Positions 6,857 through 16,133 of a DNA stretch of 64,000 bases are shown here, piece by piece (the first letter of the stretch is position 1; every line of letters starts with the position of its first letter). The stretch is taken from contig NZ_LVJN01000019.1 in the NCBI RefSeq assembly GCF_002109495.1, positions 186,001 to 250,000 on the forward strand. Reading direction: 5' to 3'. The stretch is from Magnetofaba australis IT-1. GTDB lineage: Bacteria > Pseudomonadota > Magnetococcia > Magnetococcales > Magnetococcaceae. Below the pieces are notes generated by a model. The model ran no database searches. It saw only the letters and a program-made list of their open reading frames with translations, and had not been told where the DNA came from. Both the position numbers and the translations under genes were made by a program.

Positions 6857-9151
6857 ATGCAGGGGCGCGGCGTGGCTGATGCGTTGGCGGCGGTGAGTCT
6901 GCGCGTCATCGGTCGCGTGCAGGGGGTGGGGTTTCGCCCCTTCATCTATCGCATCGCCCACCAGTATGGGGTGGCGGGCTGGGTGCGCAACGCCGCCGGG
7001 CGGGTGGAGATTGTGGCGCAGGCGCCGGAAACGGCTCTGACGGCGTTCATCGACGCCATCACCACGCAAGCTCCACCGCTGGCGCGCCCAACTGTGGCGG
7101 GGCGTGAAACCATCGATGTCGAGATTGGCCTCAGCGGATTTGTGATTCACCACAGCGCCGAGGGCGATCCGGCGGAAGCGGGTATCCCGCCCGACCAGTT
7201 CTGTTGCGACGACTGTTTGGCGGAGATGCGCGACCCCAACCAGCGACGCTTCCGCTACCCCTTCATCAACTGCACTCAGTGCGGTCCGCGCTACACCATC
7301 ATCGACCATCTACCCTATGACCGCCCCCACACCAGCATGGCGGCGTTTCCCCTTTGCGACGACTGCCGCGCCGAGTATGAGAATCCGCTGGATCGCCGTT
7401 TTCACGCCCAGCCGCTGGCGTGTCCGACGTGTGGGCCGCAGCTGACCTTTATGCAGGATGGCGTGCGTCTCAATGGCAATGAGACGGGGCTGCGCGCCGC
7501 GGTGGCGGCGCTGCGCGATGGGCGCATCGTGGCGGTCAAGGGCATCGGCGGCTATCACCTGATCTGCGACGCCGCCAACGCTGGGGCGGTGGCGCGATTG
7601 CGCGATCTGAAGCCGCGCCCGCATAAGCCGTTGGCGGTGATGCCGCCGCTGCGTGGGGCCGATGGCCTGGCGGCGGCGCGGGCGCTGGCGGAGTTAACTC
7701 CTGTCCACGCCGAGGCGCTGCGCGATCCGCTGCGCCCGGTGGTGTTGTGTCCCAAACGCGCTGATGCGCCGCTGTGTGAGGGGATCGCGCAGGGCTTAGG
7801 GGAGGTGGGGCTAATGCTCCCCTACAGCCCGCTGCACCATCTGCTGACGCAGGATTTCGGCGCCGCGCTGGTGTGCACTTCAGCCAACATCAGCGGCGAG
7901 CCGGTGCTCACCGACAACGCCGAGGTGGAGACGCGTCTGGCCCACGTGGCGCAGGCCTATCTGCACCACAATCGGCCCATCCGCCGCCCCGCCGACGACG
8001 GCGTGTTCCGCATTATCGACGGCGCGCCGCGTCCGCTGCGGTTGGGGCGCGGCTGCGCGCCGCTGGAGTTGCGTCTGACGCAGCCGGTGGCGCGTCCGTT
8101 GCTGGCTGTTGGCGGGCAGATGAAGAACGCCCTGGCGCTGGCGTGGGGGGAGCGGTTGATCCTCTCGCCCCATATCGGCGATCCGGGGACCCAGCGCGGC
8201 ATGCGCACTTTTGAGACCACCGCCGCGCAGTTGCAGCAGCTCTACGGCGTGCGCGCCGAAGCGATCGCCCACGACGCCCACCCCGACTACAGCGTCACCC
8301 AGTGGGCGCGGGCGCAGGATCTGCCGTTGATTCCGGTGTATCACCACGAAGCCCATGCGGCGGCGATGGCCGGAGAGTTGGCGGCGGAGTATGACGGCGA
8401 CTGGCTGATCTTCGCCTGGGATGGGGTGGGATTGGGCCGTGACGGGACGCTGTGGGGCGGCGAAGCGCTGTTGGGGCGTCCCGGCGCCTGGAAGCGTGTC
8501 GGTAGTTGGCGCCCGTTCGCCCTGCCCGGCGGCGATGCGGCGGCGCGGCAGCCGTGGCGCAGCGCGGCGGCGCTTTGCTGGAGTCTGCAGCAACCATTCG
8601 CGACTCCCGGTCTGTCACGTGAGGCGCTCCAGTTGCTGAAACAGGCGTGGGAGCGGGGAATCAACGCGCCGGTGACCAGCGCCGTGGGGCGGCTGTTCGA
8701 CGCGGCGTCGGCGCTGTGCGGCGTGTGCCTCGAGGCCAGTTTTGAAGGGCAAGGGCCGATGATGCTGGAGGCGGTGTGCGATGCGGCGTCGGCGCCGCTG
8801 GATCTACCGCTGGCGCGCAATGCCGAGGGGGTTTGGGTCAGCGATTGGGCGCCGCTGGTCGCCGCCATGGCTGATGCGGATCACGCCATCGCCGCACGTA
8901 GCGGCCTGTTCCACGCCACGCTCATCGCCGCGCTGCTGGCTCAGGCTCAGGCCGTCGCCGCTGATCACCCTGGCGCGCTGCGGGTGGGGCTGGGCGGCGG
9001 CGTGTTTCAGAATCGGATGCTGTGCGAAGGGGCGCTCACGGCGCTGCGCGGGGCCGGGTTTGACGCCCATGTGGGGCGCGAGATCCCCATGAACGACGCC
9101 GGGCTGGCCGCCGGTCAGATCTTTGAGGCGCTGGCCTCGCCAAGGTTGTAA
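6857..9151 (+). CDS. hypF: carbamoyltransferase HypF
   Basis: This 764-residue protein is close to the usual 750. HypF makes the cyanide ligands of the NiFe site from carbamoyl phosphate, using ATP and transferring the group to the HypE C-terminus. Domains in order: acylphosphatase (about 13-100, GRVQGVGFRPF); zinc-finger pairs (about 116-195, CDDC..CTQC and CDDC..CPTC); a YrdC-like domain (about 210-390); and the Kae1-like carbamoyl-transfer domain (about 410-760) with HHEAHAA and GLGGGVFQN. The ATG at 6857 has only a weak GAGCGGA upstream; a GTG at 6872 would also keep the whole acylphosphatase domain. It ends 30 bp from the convergent siaA-like gene. Confidence 0.96.
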   Translation: MQGRGVADALAAVSLRVIGRVQGVGFRPFIYRIAHQYGVAGWVRNAAGRVEIVAQAPETALTAFIDAITTQAPPLARPTVAGRETIDVEIGLSGFVIHHSAEGDPAEAGIPPDQFCCDDCLAEMRDPNQRRFRYPFINCTQCGPRYTIIDHLPYDRPHTSMAAFPLCDDCRAEYENPLDRRFHAQPLACPTCGPQLTFMQDGVRLNGNETGLRAAVAALRDGRIVAVKGIGGYHLICDAANAGAVARLRDLKPRPHKPLAVMPPLRGADGLAAARALAELTPVHAEALRDPLRPVVLCPKRADAPLCEGIAQGLGEVGLMLPYSPLHHLLTQDFGAALVCTSANISGEPVLTDNAEVETRLAHVAQAYLHHNRPIRRPADDGVFRIIDGAPRPLRLGRGCAPLELRLTQPVARPLLAVGGQMKNALALAWGERLILSPHIGDPGTQRGMRTFETTAAQLQQLYGVRAEAIAHDAHPDYSVTQWARAQDLPLIPVYHHEAHAAAMAGELAAEYDGDWLIFAWDGVGLGRDGTLWGGEALLGRPGAWKRVGSWRPFALPGGDAAARQPWRSAAALCWSLQQPFATPGLSREALQLLKQAWERGINAPVTSAVGRLFDAASALCGVCLEASFEGQGPMMLEAVCDAASAPLDLPLARNAEGVWVSDWAPLVAAMADADHAIAARSGLFHATLIAALLAQAQAVAADHPGALRVGLGGGVFQNRMLCEGALTALRGAGFDAHVGREIPMNDAGLAAGQIFEALASPRL

Positions 9152-9181
9152 TCGGCTGCGGCGGTCGCCCGGGGCCGCGCT

Positions 9182-11281
9182 CTATGCCGTCGGCGCGTGC
9201 TCTGACGGAGGCGCGTTGGATTCATCAGCAATCCCGCCGCGCGCTTCAAAGCCCATCACCAGCACGTCATCGCGGCGTCGCTCCCCCCCTTGATACGTCA
9301 CCAATGACTCCATGATGCGCTCCTCCTGCTGGGACATCGGCGTCTTCTGCAGGGAGAGCAGCAGCTCACGGAAGCGCTTCTTGCCATAGGCGCGACGCTT
9401 CTTGCCGCCGATCTGGTCGATCAACCCGTCGGAGGTCATGTAGAAACGCTTGCCCGGCGTCATGGGGATCTCGTTGAGTTTGTAGGTCTGATCAAACGGG
9501 ATGCCGCGATAGCCGATGCCCTTGCGGGTGGGCTTGAGGTCGGTCAGTTGGCCGTTTTCGATGATGAACAGGTCGAAACGGGCGCTGGCGAACAGCATGC
9601 GGTCGCCGCTGGGGGGGAAGTAGCACACCCCCAACTCCATGCCGTCGTCAGATTCGCCGCTCTCGCCATCCTGGCCCAGAGTGCGCTGCACCGCCTGGTG
9701 GATGGTTTGCAGAAACAGATCCGGGCGCCCCTGGGGAGTCTCCAGCAGAGCGCGGTCCATGGCCCCGGTGGTGATCAGGGTCATGAACGCGCCGGGCACG
9801 CCGTGGCCGGTGCAGTCGCCCAGGCAGATGATGACGCCGTCGCGCCACTTGCTGGCCCAGTAGATGTCGCCGCCCACCACGTCACGCGGACGCCACAGAA
9901 TGAAAAAGTCGGAGAAGAGGCGGTTGAAGGTCTGCTCTTCGGGCAGAATGGCGCGCTGGATGCGGCTGGCGTAGTTGATGCTGGAGGTGATCACCGCATA
10001 GGCGTCCTCCAACTGCTCCTGGGCGCGCTGACGGGCGGCGATATTCTCGGCCATCTGTCTACTGACGTCCACAAAGGTGCGCGCCAGATCGCCCACCTCG
10101 TCGGCGCGATTTGTGTAAGGGATCGCCTCGGCCTTGTGGGTGTTGGCGAAGTCGATGAAGGCCTGGGCGATGCGTCCCAGCGGAATGGCGATGCGCTGGG
10201 CCATGCTCAGGCCCGGTAGCGCCAGCCCAATCATCACCAGCACCGAGACCCCCAACAGCACCCGGCGCAACTGATTCACCGGCGCCTCCATCTCATCGAT
10301 GTCGATCTCCGCCATCAGCACCCAGGTGACGCCACGGAACGCCAGCGCCTGGAAGCCGATCAGGCTGGGACGGCCATGCATGCCCACGCCCTGCTCCACC
10401 GCGCGCTCACCGCTCAGAGCGCGGAATACCAACGGGGTGTCGCGGGAGGCGCGCAGGGCGCGCTGATATTTGTCCACGCGGGAGTCGGAGCGCAAGCGGA
10501 AGTCGTCGCCCACCAGATAGGTCTCGCCGCTGGCCCCCAGCCCCTCTTCCGACTGCATGATGGCGTTAATGGCGGTCAGCGGCAGGCCGATGATCAGGGC
10601 GCCCACACTCTCGCCGCCGTCCAGGATCGGCGCGGCCAGAAAGGCCACTGGGATCTCGTCATCGCCGGCGTAGGGGGTGAAGTCGGCGAACAGCTCTGCG
10701 CGGCTGGCGCCATCCTCGCGCAGGGCGGCATCCGCCAGGCGGCTGATCTTGCTGTTCATGGCGCCGCCGGAGATTAGATTGAGAGCAAAATACTCCCCTT
10801 TGATGGCGCTGTAGATGACGTCGCCATCCAGGTTGACCAGCATCATGTCATGATAGCCCAGCTCTCGGGTGACGTCGGCGAACCAGGGGTGAATGCGGCG
10901 ATGGGTGAGGAAATAGGTGTCCAGTCCTGGCGGCGGCGGCGACGGCATGGCCGAGGCCACGCCCTCGGGTTGGGCGGCGGGGAACAGGGCGCGCAGATCC
11001 TGGGCGCGCTTCCCCGGCTCCAGTTCGGCCCAGGCGGCGTCCAGCTCAAACAGCGCGTTCTTTACCCCGGAGCCGCTGCTGAAGGCGGCCAGTTCGCGCT
11101 CGGTGGTCTCAAGGAATTTGCGCAGCGCATTCATGCGGTCATTGCGCAGCGCCGAGAAGGTCTCGATCTTGGCGACGCGCAAGGCGTCGGCCATGAACAC
11201 ATAGGCCAACGAACTGAGCAGCACGGTGTTGATGATCACCCCGGCGACAATCAGCGTCGGGAGTTTATAGCGCAATTTCAT
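9182..11281 (-). CDS. siaA: SiaA-like membrane PP2C/SpoIIE phosphatase with sensor and HAMP
   Basis: This 699-residue protein has a transmembrane segment at 9-30, then a large extracytoplasmic region (about 31-340) of Cache type. A second transmembrane segment (about 342-362) leads into a HAMP domain, a coiled coil and a SpoIIE/PP2C phosphatase domain (about 450-680). Metal-binding aspartates are visible in VVGGDIYWA, CLGDCTGHGVPGAF and SDGLID. This is the architecture of Pseudomonas SiaA, which dephosphorylates SiaC. SiaB- and SiaC-like genes lie nearby but on the opposite strand, separated by a periplasmic-binding gene. No good ribosome binding site precedes the ATG at 11281. The phosphatase call is firm; the Sia assignment rests on neighbourhood. 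Confidence 0.82.
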   Translation of the reverse strand: MKLRYKLPTLIVAGVIINTVLLSSLAYVFMADALRVAKIETFSALRNDRMNALRKFLETTERELAAFSSGSGVKNALFELDAAWAELEPGKRAQDLRALFPAAQPEGVASAMPSPPPPGLDTYFLTHRRIHPWFADVTRELGYHDMMLVNLDGDVIYSAIKGEYFALNLISGGAMNSKISRLADAALREDGASRAELFADFTPYAGDDEIPVAFLAAPILDGGESVGALIIGLPLTAINAIMQSEEGLGASGETYLVGDDFRLRSDSRVDKYQRALRASRDTPLVFRALSGERAVEQGVGMHGRPSLIGFQALAFRGVTWVLMAEIDIDEMEAPVNQLRRVLLGVSVLVMIGLALPGLSMAQRIAIPLGRIAQAFIDFANTHKAEAIPYTNRADEVGDLARTFVDVSRQMAENIAARQRAQEQLEDAYAVITSSINYASRIQRAILPEEQTFNRLFSDFFILWRPRDVVGGDIYWASKWRDGVIICLGDCTGHGVPGAFMTLITTGAMDRALLETPQGRPDLFLQTIHQAVQRTLGQDGESGESDDGMELGVCYFPPSGDRMLFASARFDLFIIENGQLTDLKPTRKGIGYRGIPFDQTYKLNEIPMTPGKRFYMTSDGLIDQIGGKKRRAYGKKRFRELLLSLQKTPMSQQEERIMESLVTYQGGERRRDDVLVMGFEARGGIADESNAPPSEHAPTA

Positions 11282-11448
11282 GGGGCGCGTCCGCTGTTGA
11301 CAGGCGAATGAATGCGGTCGAATTCAGACTGTTTATGAACAGAAAGCGTCGGGAGTTTCGCCTTTCTCACCATGCGCTTGGTCAACAGTCTGGCCAAGGC
11401 GTCGGATCCGAAGGGAGTGCCCATGCTTGGACTCTCTCGCACAGCCAA

Positions 11449-12213
11449 TCAATTGGGCGTCATATCCGCCAAGGCGGCGTTGACCTTTTCAATCCAGGCG
11501 TCGGGGGTCTTCTGGCTGCACAGCAGATAGCGTTTGTTGCCCTCGGGCGCCCCTTCGGGGTGCATCTCCGTCAGACTCTTGCCATCGCGCTCGAACTTGC
11601 CCAGCAACGATTCGGCCTCTTCGGCGGCGACGAACATGTAGTCGATTTCGCCATGGGAGAGCATGCGCAATAGGCCTATGTTGTCCTGCGCCACCTTGAC
11701 TGTCGGCGTTTTCAGTTCGGCCATCATGGCGTCGACTTCTGCGCCCATGCTAAAGCCCAGTTTGATGCCCAGTTTGACCTCTTGCGCCGCCAGTAGGTCG
11801 TGCAGAGAGGTGAGTTTGTCAAAGCGGGCGTCCTCGGCGCGGCGCAGGGCGGCCATGGGGCGGTCGCGATAGATGGGGTCGCTGAATTTGGCGTAGGTTT
11901 CGCGTTCGGGGTTTTTGAACCATCCCACCGCGCATGCGGCTTTGCGGTTGCGCTTGATCTTACTCAGATGACGATTGGAGGCGACCTCTTTCCAGATTGG
12001 CGTGACGCCGGCGCGACGCAACGCCTCGCCGGCGCGTCCCGCCACCAAGCCGCCCATGGAGCCATCCAACTGTTTGACGTAGTAAGGCGGGCGTTCAAAC
12101 ACCAGCAACTCCAACGTATCTGCGGCGCGCGCCGGGCTGGGGAGCAGCAGAGCGCACAGTGCGGCCAGTGCGCCCAGGCGCAGGGCGAAATGTTGCAAGA
12201 CGGAAGAGGTCAT
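11449..12213 (-). CDS. periplasmic solute-binding (SBP_bac_3-like) protein
   Basis: This 254-residue protein begins with a signal peptide (hydrophobic core LGALAALCALLL, likely cleavage after PARA). It continues as a type II periplasmic-binding fold: an LELLVFERPPYYV opening, a GGLVAGRAGEALRRAG segment and an AQEVKLGIKLGFSMG hinge, as in amino-acid-binding proteins. I prefer the ATG at 12213 because AAGGGAG precedes it by 6 bases; the frame continues to 12234. No ABC permease or ATPase is nearby. The gene lies just upstream of the siaA-like gene on the same strand, 167 bp apart, so it may present a ligand to that sensor rather than feed a transporter. That role is inference. Confidence 0.8.
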   Translation of the reverse strand: MTSSVLQHFALRLGALAALCALLLPSPARAADTLELLVFERPPYYVKQLDGSMGGLVAGRAGEALRRAGVTPIWKEVASNRHLSKIKRNRKAACAVGWFKNPERETYAKFSDPIYRDRPMAALRRAEDARFDKLTSLHDLLAAQEVKLGIKLGFSMGAEVDAMMAELKTPTVKVAQDNIGLLRMLSHGEIDYMFVAAEEAESLLGKFERDGKSLTEMHPEGAPEGNKRYLLCSQKTPDAWIEKVNAALADMTPN

Positions 12214-12397
12214 GGCGGCTCCCTTGCGACGCATCGGGTGGTTCGGCGTTTTGTTTCAGGAATGCAACAACGGGCTAAACATCCCACTTATATCATGTCA
12301 TGGGGATAATCTCTAGCACGGCGCGCGGATTGCGTGGCCGAAAGAGGATGGCAATCTTTTTGCTTTTGCAGGATGTTTTTGCGGGTGTGCGCAATGC

Positions 12398-12426
12398 TTG
12401 ACATGCGCTCAGGCGCGCAGGACACT
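12398..12426 (+). promoter_or_regulatory. candidate sigma-70 promoter for siaB-siaC-HD-GYP
   Basis: A perfect TTGACA (12398-12403) is followed by a 17-bp spacer and GACACT (12421-12426), a 3/6 match to TATAAT. Transcription would begin near 12433, about 60 bases before the chosen siaB start. The weak -10 leaves this a candidate. Confidence 0.4.
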
Positions 12427-12495
12427 ATGCACTCATATATTGGGATGAACTTGATTTACACGGTGAGGGGATTTGATGAGTCTGTGGAGAACGCC

Positions 12496-13053
12496 ATGAA
12501 CGCGCAGGAGTTGCTGGATTACAGGCGGGGCATGGATCATGAAGAGGTGGTTTTTTGTTATTCCGGGTATGTGACAGAGGAGATTTTGGTGGGCGTTGGT
12601 CAGGCGCTCAAAGCGAAATTGCGTGAAGAGGAAGAGGAGAAGAGCGTGGCGCGCAACATGTTCAGCCTGTTCGTTGAACAGGTGCAGAACGTGATCCGCT
12701 ACTCGCGCGAGCGCATTACCGTGCAGAACGGTGAATTTGGTTTTAATGAAATGGCCTTTGGCGTTTTCGCCGTGGGCCGGGTGGATGGCAAACGCTATGT
12801 TTCGTGTGGCAATGTCATTGACCAGAATGAAGTGGCGCGTATGCGCGATAAACTTGAGCATATTCAAACGCTGGATGCCAAAGGTCTGAAAACGCTGTAC
12901 AAAGAGATTTTGCGCGGCGAAACGCCCGAGGGCAGTAAAGGCGCAGGCGTGGGGTTGTTGGATATCGCCCGCCGCGCCACCGGTGGTTTGGACTATGATT
13001 TTGTCAAACTCAAAGAGGGGGAGGCCTTCTTTGCGCTGACAGCCTATATCTAG
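12496..13053 (+). CDS. siaB: SiaB-family protein kinase
   Basis: This 185-residue cytoplasmic protein fits the SiaB kinase family, a small GHKL-type fold that phosphorylates SiaC. Visible features are MNAQELLDYRRG at the start, an N-box-like EQVQNVIRYS (61-70), and a glycine-rich GSKGAGVGLLDIAR (147-159) expected to contact ATP. I chose the ATG at 12496 because GGAGA lies just upstream and the length matches the family. The frame is open back to 12334, but that part has no family resemblance. The siaC-like gene follows after 19 bp. With siaA-like phosphatase it should set the phosphorylation state of SiaC. Confidence 0.85.
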   Translation: MNAQELLDYRRGMDHEEVVFCYSGYVTEEILVGVGQALKAKLREEEEEKSVARNMFSLFVEQVQNVIRYSRERITVQNGEFGFNEMAFGVFAVGRVDGKRYVSCGNVIDQNEVARMRDKLEHIQTLDAKGLKTLYKEILRGETPEGSKGAGVGLLDIARRATGGLDYDFVKLKEGEAFFALTAYI

Positions 13054-13072
13054 CGCAAGCAGGAGTGGATTG

Positions 13073-13462
13073 ATGGAAAATATTGTGATTGAAGCGACCG
13101 AACGCGCCCCCGAATTGCGGTTTGATTTCGCCGCGCAGCGCTTTTCCATGAAGGGCGAGTCCTATCCGGAGGATGTCAGCGCCTTTTTTGGCGCGCCCAT
13201 TGAGTCGTTGCAGAGCCATCTGCGCGCCCAGGAGGGGGCCGCCATCACCTTCGACTTTGAACTGGTCTATTTCAACAGTAGCTCCGCCAAAGTGTTGATG
13301 CGCATTTTTGATATGCTCGAAGAGGCCGCTTCCAACGGCAACACGGTGGTGATCAATTGGCGCCACCTGGCCGACGACGACAATATGGCCGAACTGGGCG
13401 AGGAGTTTGGCGAGGATCTGGAGGAGGCGGAGTTCAATCTGGTTGAGGTGGAAGAGGCATGA
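13073..13462 (+). CDS. siaC: SiaC-family regulatory phosphoprotein (DUF1987)
   Basis: This 129-residue protein has the DUF1987/SiaC marks: GESYPEDVSAFFG (28-40) and VYFNSSSAKVL (65-75), with an acidic tail (DDDNMAELGEEFGED). In Pseudomonas, SiaC is an anti-anti-sigma-like switch phosphorylated on Thr68 in a YLNTSS motif; in its unphosphorylated form it activates the diguanylate cyclase SiaD. The equivalent residue here would be Ser69. I chose the ATG at 13073 because AGGAG precedes it by 7 bases. Its stop overlaps the start of the HD-GYP gene (ATGA), so the two proteins are probably made together and interact. Confidence 0.87.
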   Translation: MENIVIEATERAPELRFDFAAQRFSMKGESYPEDVSAFFGAPIESLQSHLRAQEGAAITFDFELVYFNSSSAKVLMRIFDMLEEAASNGNTVVINWRHLADDDNMAELGEEFGEDLEEAEFNLVEVEEA

Positions 13463-15489
13463 GCTTCGATGCGTTTCATGAGGAGGAGGCGGTCCTCGCC
13501 ACCGGGCAGGCCCTGTTGGAGAGCGGCGATGCATCGCAGCTCTCCGGCGCCTTTGAGACGCTGCTCAAGGATTACAAAAAGCTGTTCAAGACCACCAAGC
13601 GTCTGGTCAAGCTGAGCGATCGCAACGAAGCGCAGTTGATGGAGGCGCAGGCGCGCATCGAATCCCACAGCGCCGAGTTGCAGAAGGCCCACGCCACCTT
13701 GGAGCGCCACGCGGAGCTGTTGGAAGAGAAGGTGGCCGAGCGCACCCGCGATCTGGTGCTGAGTCAAAAGAAGCTGGAAAAACTGGTGGAGTTGGGCATC
13801 GCGCTGTCCATGGAGAAGGACCCGGACCGCCTGTTGCGCAGCATCCTCATGGGCGGCAAGGAGATCGCCCAGGCCGACCGCGCCACCCTCTATGTGCGCA
13901 ATGAAGACGACACCTTAAGCTTCGCCTACATGTCCAGCAACGATGCGTTGCCGGCGTTTAAACTGCCGCTGTATGACGAGCAGGGACAGCCCATTCATCA
14001 GTATGTCGCCACCCATGTCACCCTCACCGGCGAGACCGTGCGCCTGGATGACCTGTATGGCGACACCGGCCAGTTCGATGTCTCCGGGGCGAAGAAATTC
14101 GACGCTGCTTCGGGCTATCGCACCACCTCCATGGTGACGGTGGCGCTCAAGGCGCGCGAGGGGCGGGTGATTGGCGCACTGCAGTTGATCAACGCCATCA
14201 ACGCCGATACCGGCGCGGTGGAGGCGTTCGATCCCGAACTGGTCAGCTTTGTCGAAGCGCTGGGGGCGCAGGGCGCGGTGGCCCTCGACAACCTGAACCT
14301 GATCAAGATTCAGGAGGAGCTGTTCGAATCCATCATCCAGGTGCTGGCCTCGGCCATTGACGCCAAGTCCCCCTATACGGGCGGCCACTGTCTGCGGGTG
14401 CCGGAGCTGGGCAAAATGCTGGCCCAGGCCGCCTGTGACGCCAAGGAGGGGCCATTTGGCGCCTTCGACATGGATGAGTCCGACTGGCGCGCCTTCCATC
14501 TGGCGGGCTGGCTGCACGATTGCGGCAAGGTCACCACGCCGGAGTATGTGGTGGACAAGGCGACCAAGCTGGAGACCATCTACAACCGCATGCACGAGGT
14601 GCGCACCCGTTTTGAGGTGTTGCGGCGCGACGCCGAGATCGCCTATCTGCAGGGCATGCTCGACGGCAAAGAGGATCCCGCCGTGCTGGCCGAGCGGCGC
14701 GATGCGGCGTTTGCGCAGTTGCAGGATGATTTCGCCTTTGTGGCCGAGTGCAATGTGGGCGGCGAGTTCATGAGCCCGGAGCGGGTCGAGCGTCTCAAAC
14801 AGATTGCGCAGATCACCTGGCAGCGCTATTTCGACGACCGTTTGGGCATCTCTCACGCGGAATCCCGCCGTTTGGTCGGCGAATCGGCCCCGCTGCCCGC
14901 CACCGAGCAGCTGCTGTGCGACAAGCCTGAACATGTGGTGGACCGCAGCGAATCGCCCATTTCGTACGATCCCGAAGCGTTGGGGCTGAAGATCGATATC
15001 CCGGAGAATCTGTATAACTACGGCGAGCTGTATAACCTGTGCATCGGTCGCGGCACCCTCACCAATGAGGAGCGCTTCAAGATCAACGAGCACATCATCT
15101 ACACCATGGTGATGCTGGGCGAGTTGCACTTCCCGCCGGAGTTGCAGAATATCGCCGAGATGGCCGGCGGCCACCATGAAACCATGATCGGCACGGGGTA
15201 TCCGAAGAAGCTGGAGCGCGCGCAGATGACGCTGCAAGCGCGTATGCTGGCCATCGCCGATATCTTTGAGGCGCTCACCGCCTCCGACCGCCCGTACAAG
15301 AAGCCCAAGACCTTGAGCGAGTCGCTGCGCATCATGTCCTTTATGCGCAACGATCAGCATATCGACGCCGAGCTGTTTGATCTGTTCCTCAGCCAAGGCA
15401 TTTACACCCAGTATGCCGAGCGCTTCCTGCCTCCCGAGCAGATTGATGAGGTGGATATCAGCAAGTTCTTGAGCCGCCAGGAGAGTTGA
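13459..15489 (+). CDS. coiled-coil/GAF/HD-GYP protein, probable c-di-GMP phosphodiesterase
   Basis: This 676-residue cytoplasmic protein has a long coiled coil at about 30-120, a GAF domain at about 125-275 and an HD-GYP domain at about 290-655. The HD motif is in GWLHDCGKVTTPEYVVDKATKLE's first half and the GYP motif in GGHHETMIGTGYPKKL. About 170 residues separate the HD region from INEHIIYT, an insert I believe is usual for this subgroup. HD-GYP proteins hydrolyse c-di-GMP. The start codon overlaps the siaC-like stop, so this enzyme takes the output position that SiaD, a cyclase, holds in Pseudomonas. A bidirectional terminator follows 33 bp after the stop. Confidence 0.9.
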   Translation: MSFDAFHEEEAVLATGQALLESGDASQLSGAFETLLKDYKKLFKTTKRLVKLSDRNEAQLMEAQARIESHSAELQKAHATLERHAELLEEKVAERTRDLVLSQKKLEKLVELGIALSMEKDPDRLLRSILMGGKEIAQADRATLYVRNEDDTLSFAYMSSNDALPAFKLPLYDEQGQPIHQYVATHVTLTGETVRLDDLYGDTGQFDVSGAKKFDAASGYRTTSMVTVALKAREGRVIGALQLINAINADTGAVEAFDPELVSFVEALGAQGAVALDNLNLIKIQEELFESIIQVLASAIDAKSPYTGGHCLRVPELGKMLAQAACDAKEGPFGAFDMDESDWRAFHLAGWLHDCGKVTTPEYVVDKATKLETIYNRMHEVRTRFEVLRRDAEIAYLQGMLDGKEDPAVLAERRDAAFAQLQDDFAFVAECNVGGEFMSPERVERLKQIAQITWQRYFDDRLGISHAESRRLVGESAPLPATEQLLCDKPEHVVDRSESPISYDPEALGLKIDIPENLYNYGELYNLCIGRGTLTNEERFKINEHIIYTMVMLGELHFPPELQNIAEMAGGHHETMIGTGYPKKLERAQMTLQARMLAIADIFEALTASDRPYKKPKTLSESLRIMSFMRNDQHIDAELFDLFLSQGIYTQYAERFLPPEQIDEVDISKFLSRQES

Positions 15490-15521
15490 CGGCGGCGTTG
15501 GTCTGATCGCGTCTTGCATGT

Positions 15522-15561
15522 AAAAAAAAAGTCCCACGCAGATTCGCGTGGGACTTTTTTT
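15522..15561. terminator. intrinsic terminator, bidirectional
   Basis: The arms AGTCCCACGC (15530-15539) and GCGTGGGACT (15546-15555) pair perfectly around AGATTC. A nine-A run lies on the left and a seven-T run on the right, so it works as a classical terminator in either direction. It ends the siaB-siaC-HD-GYP transcript. Confidence 0.93.
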
Positions 15562-15693
15562 ATGGAAATCACTGAGCAGGAATCCGGAAATTTCGCCAAA
15601 CCGATTGCATCTAAAACTATAATAAATCAAAACCAAAACTGCACAGAACGACTAATGTTTGCGTGACGTAGGTCCAGCTTGCGCTAACTATTG

Positions 15694-15911
15694 GCCGTCG
15701 GCTGGCCGACGGCGGGGTCTGGGGCCTGGGGCCCCAGCGGGTGTGGGCGGCGCCCACGATTTGGCAGGAACGCCAAATCGGACTCGCGCAGCGAGCCCGT
15801 AGGCTGAGGGCCATGGATGGCCCGTATCACGGTGTGGCTGTTGATCTTGGGAGTTCGAGGGCAAAGCCCTCGATATCTTCCATTCTCAAAATCGCCAATG
15901 TCCAATTTTGA
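15694..15911. repeat. ladder of consecutive short inverted repeats
   Basis: At least six perfect inverted repeats follow each other closely: 15694-15713 (9-bp arms), 15719-15737 (8), 15743-15757 (6-7), 15758-15779 (8, arms GATTTGGC/GCCAAATC), 15808-15823 (7) and 15855-15873 (8, arms TCGAGGGC/GCCCTCGA). Weaker ones lie at 15783-15795, 15822-15832 and 15886-15911. Loops are mostly 2-6 bases. The density is far above chance and suggests a structured RNA or a DNA element that folds when single-stranded. I do not recognise it as a named RNA family. Confidence 0.6.
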
Positions 15912-16133
15912 ATTCGACTCAGTATATAACAGGAGTGAGTCAAAGTCGGCGCTGTGTGCAGGGGCTGGATCTGGAGTGGTCTTGTTATTGAGAATCACTC
16001 CATCTTTTTTGTAACAAACGTGAGGCTGGGGGGTGAAAAGGATAAAGGTGTATGCGGCATTTGTTTTTGTTATCAGCGCGTTAGAATGCTTTTCCTGCAT
16101 AACTAAGTCGTTATTTTTGCAGGGAAAATTTAA

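Noticed and set aside
6805-6879. 24-residue frame beginning MKKTLL just before hypF
   Set aside because: It overlaps the hypF start, but has no clear ribosome binding site or attenuator-like hairpins; probably chance.
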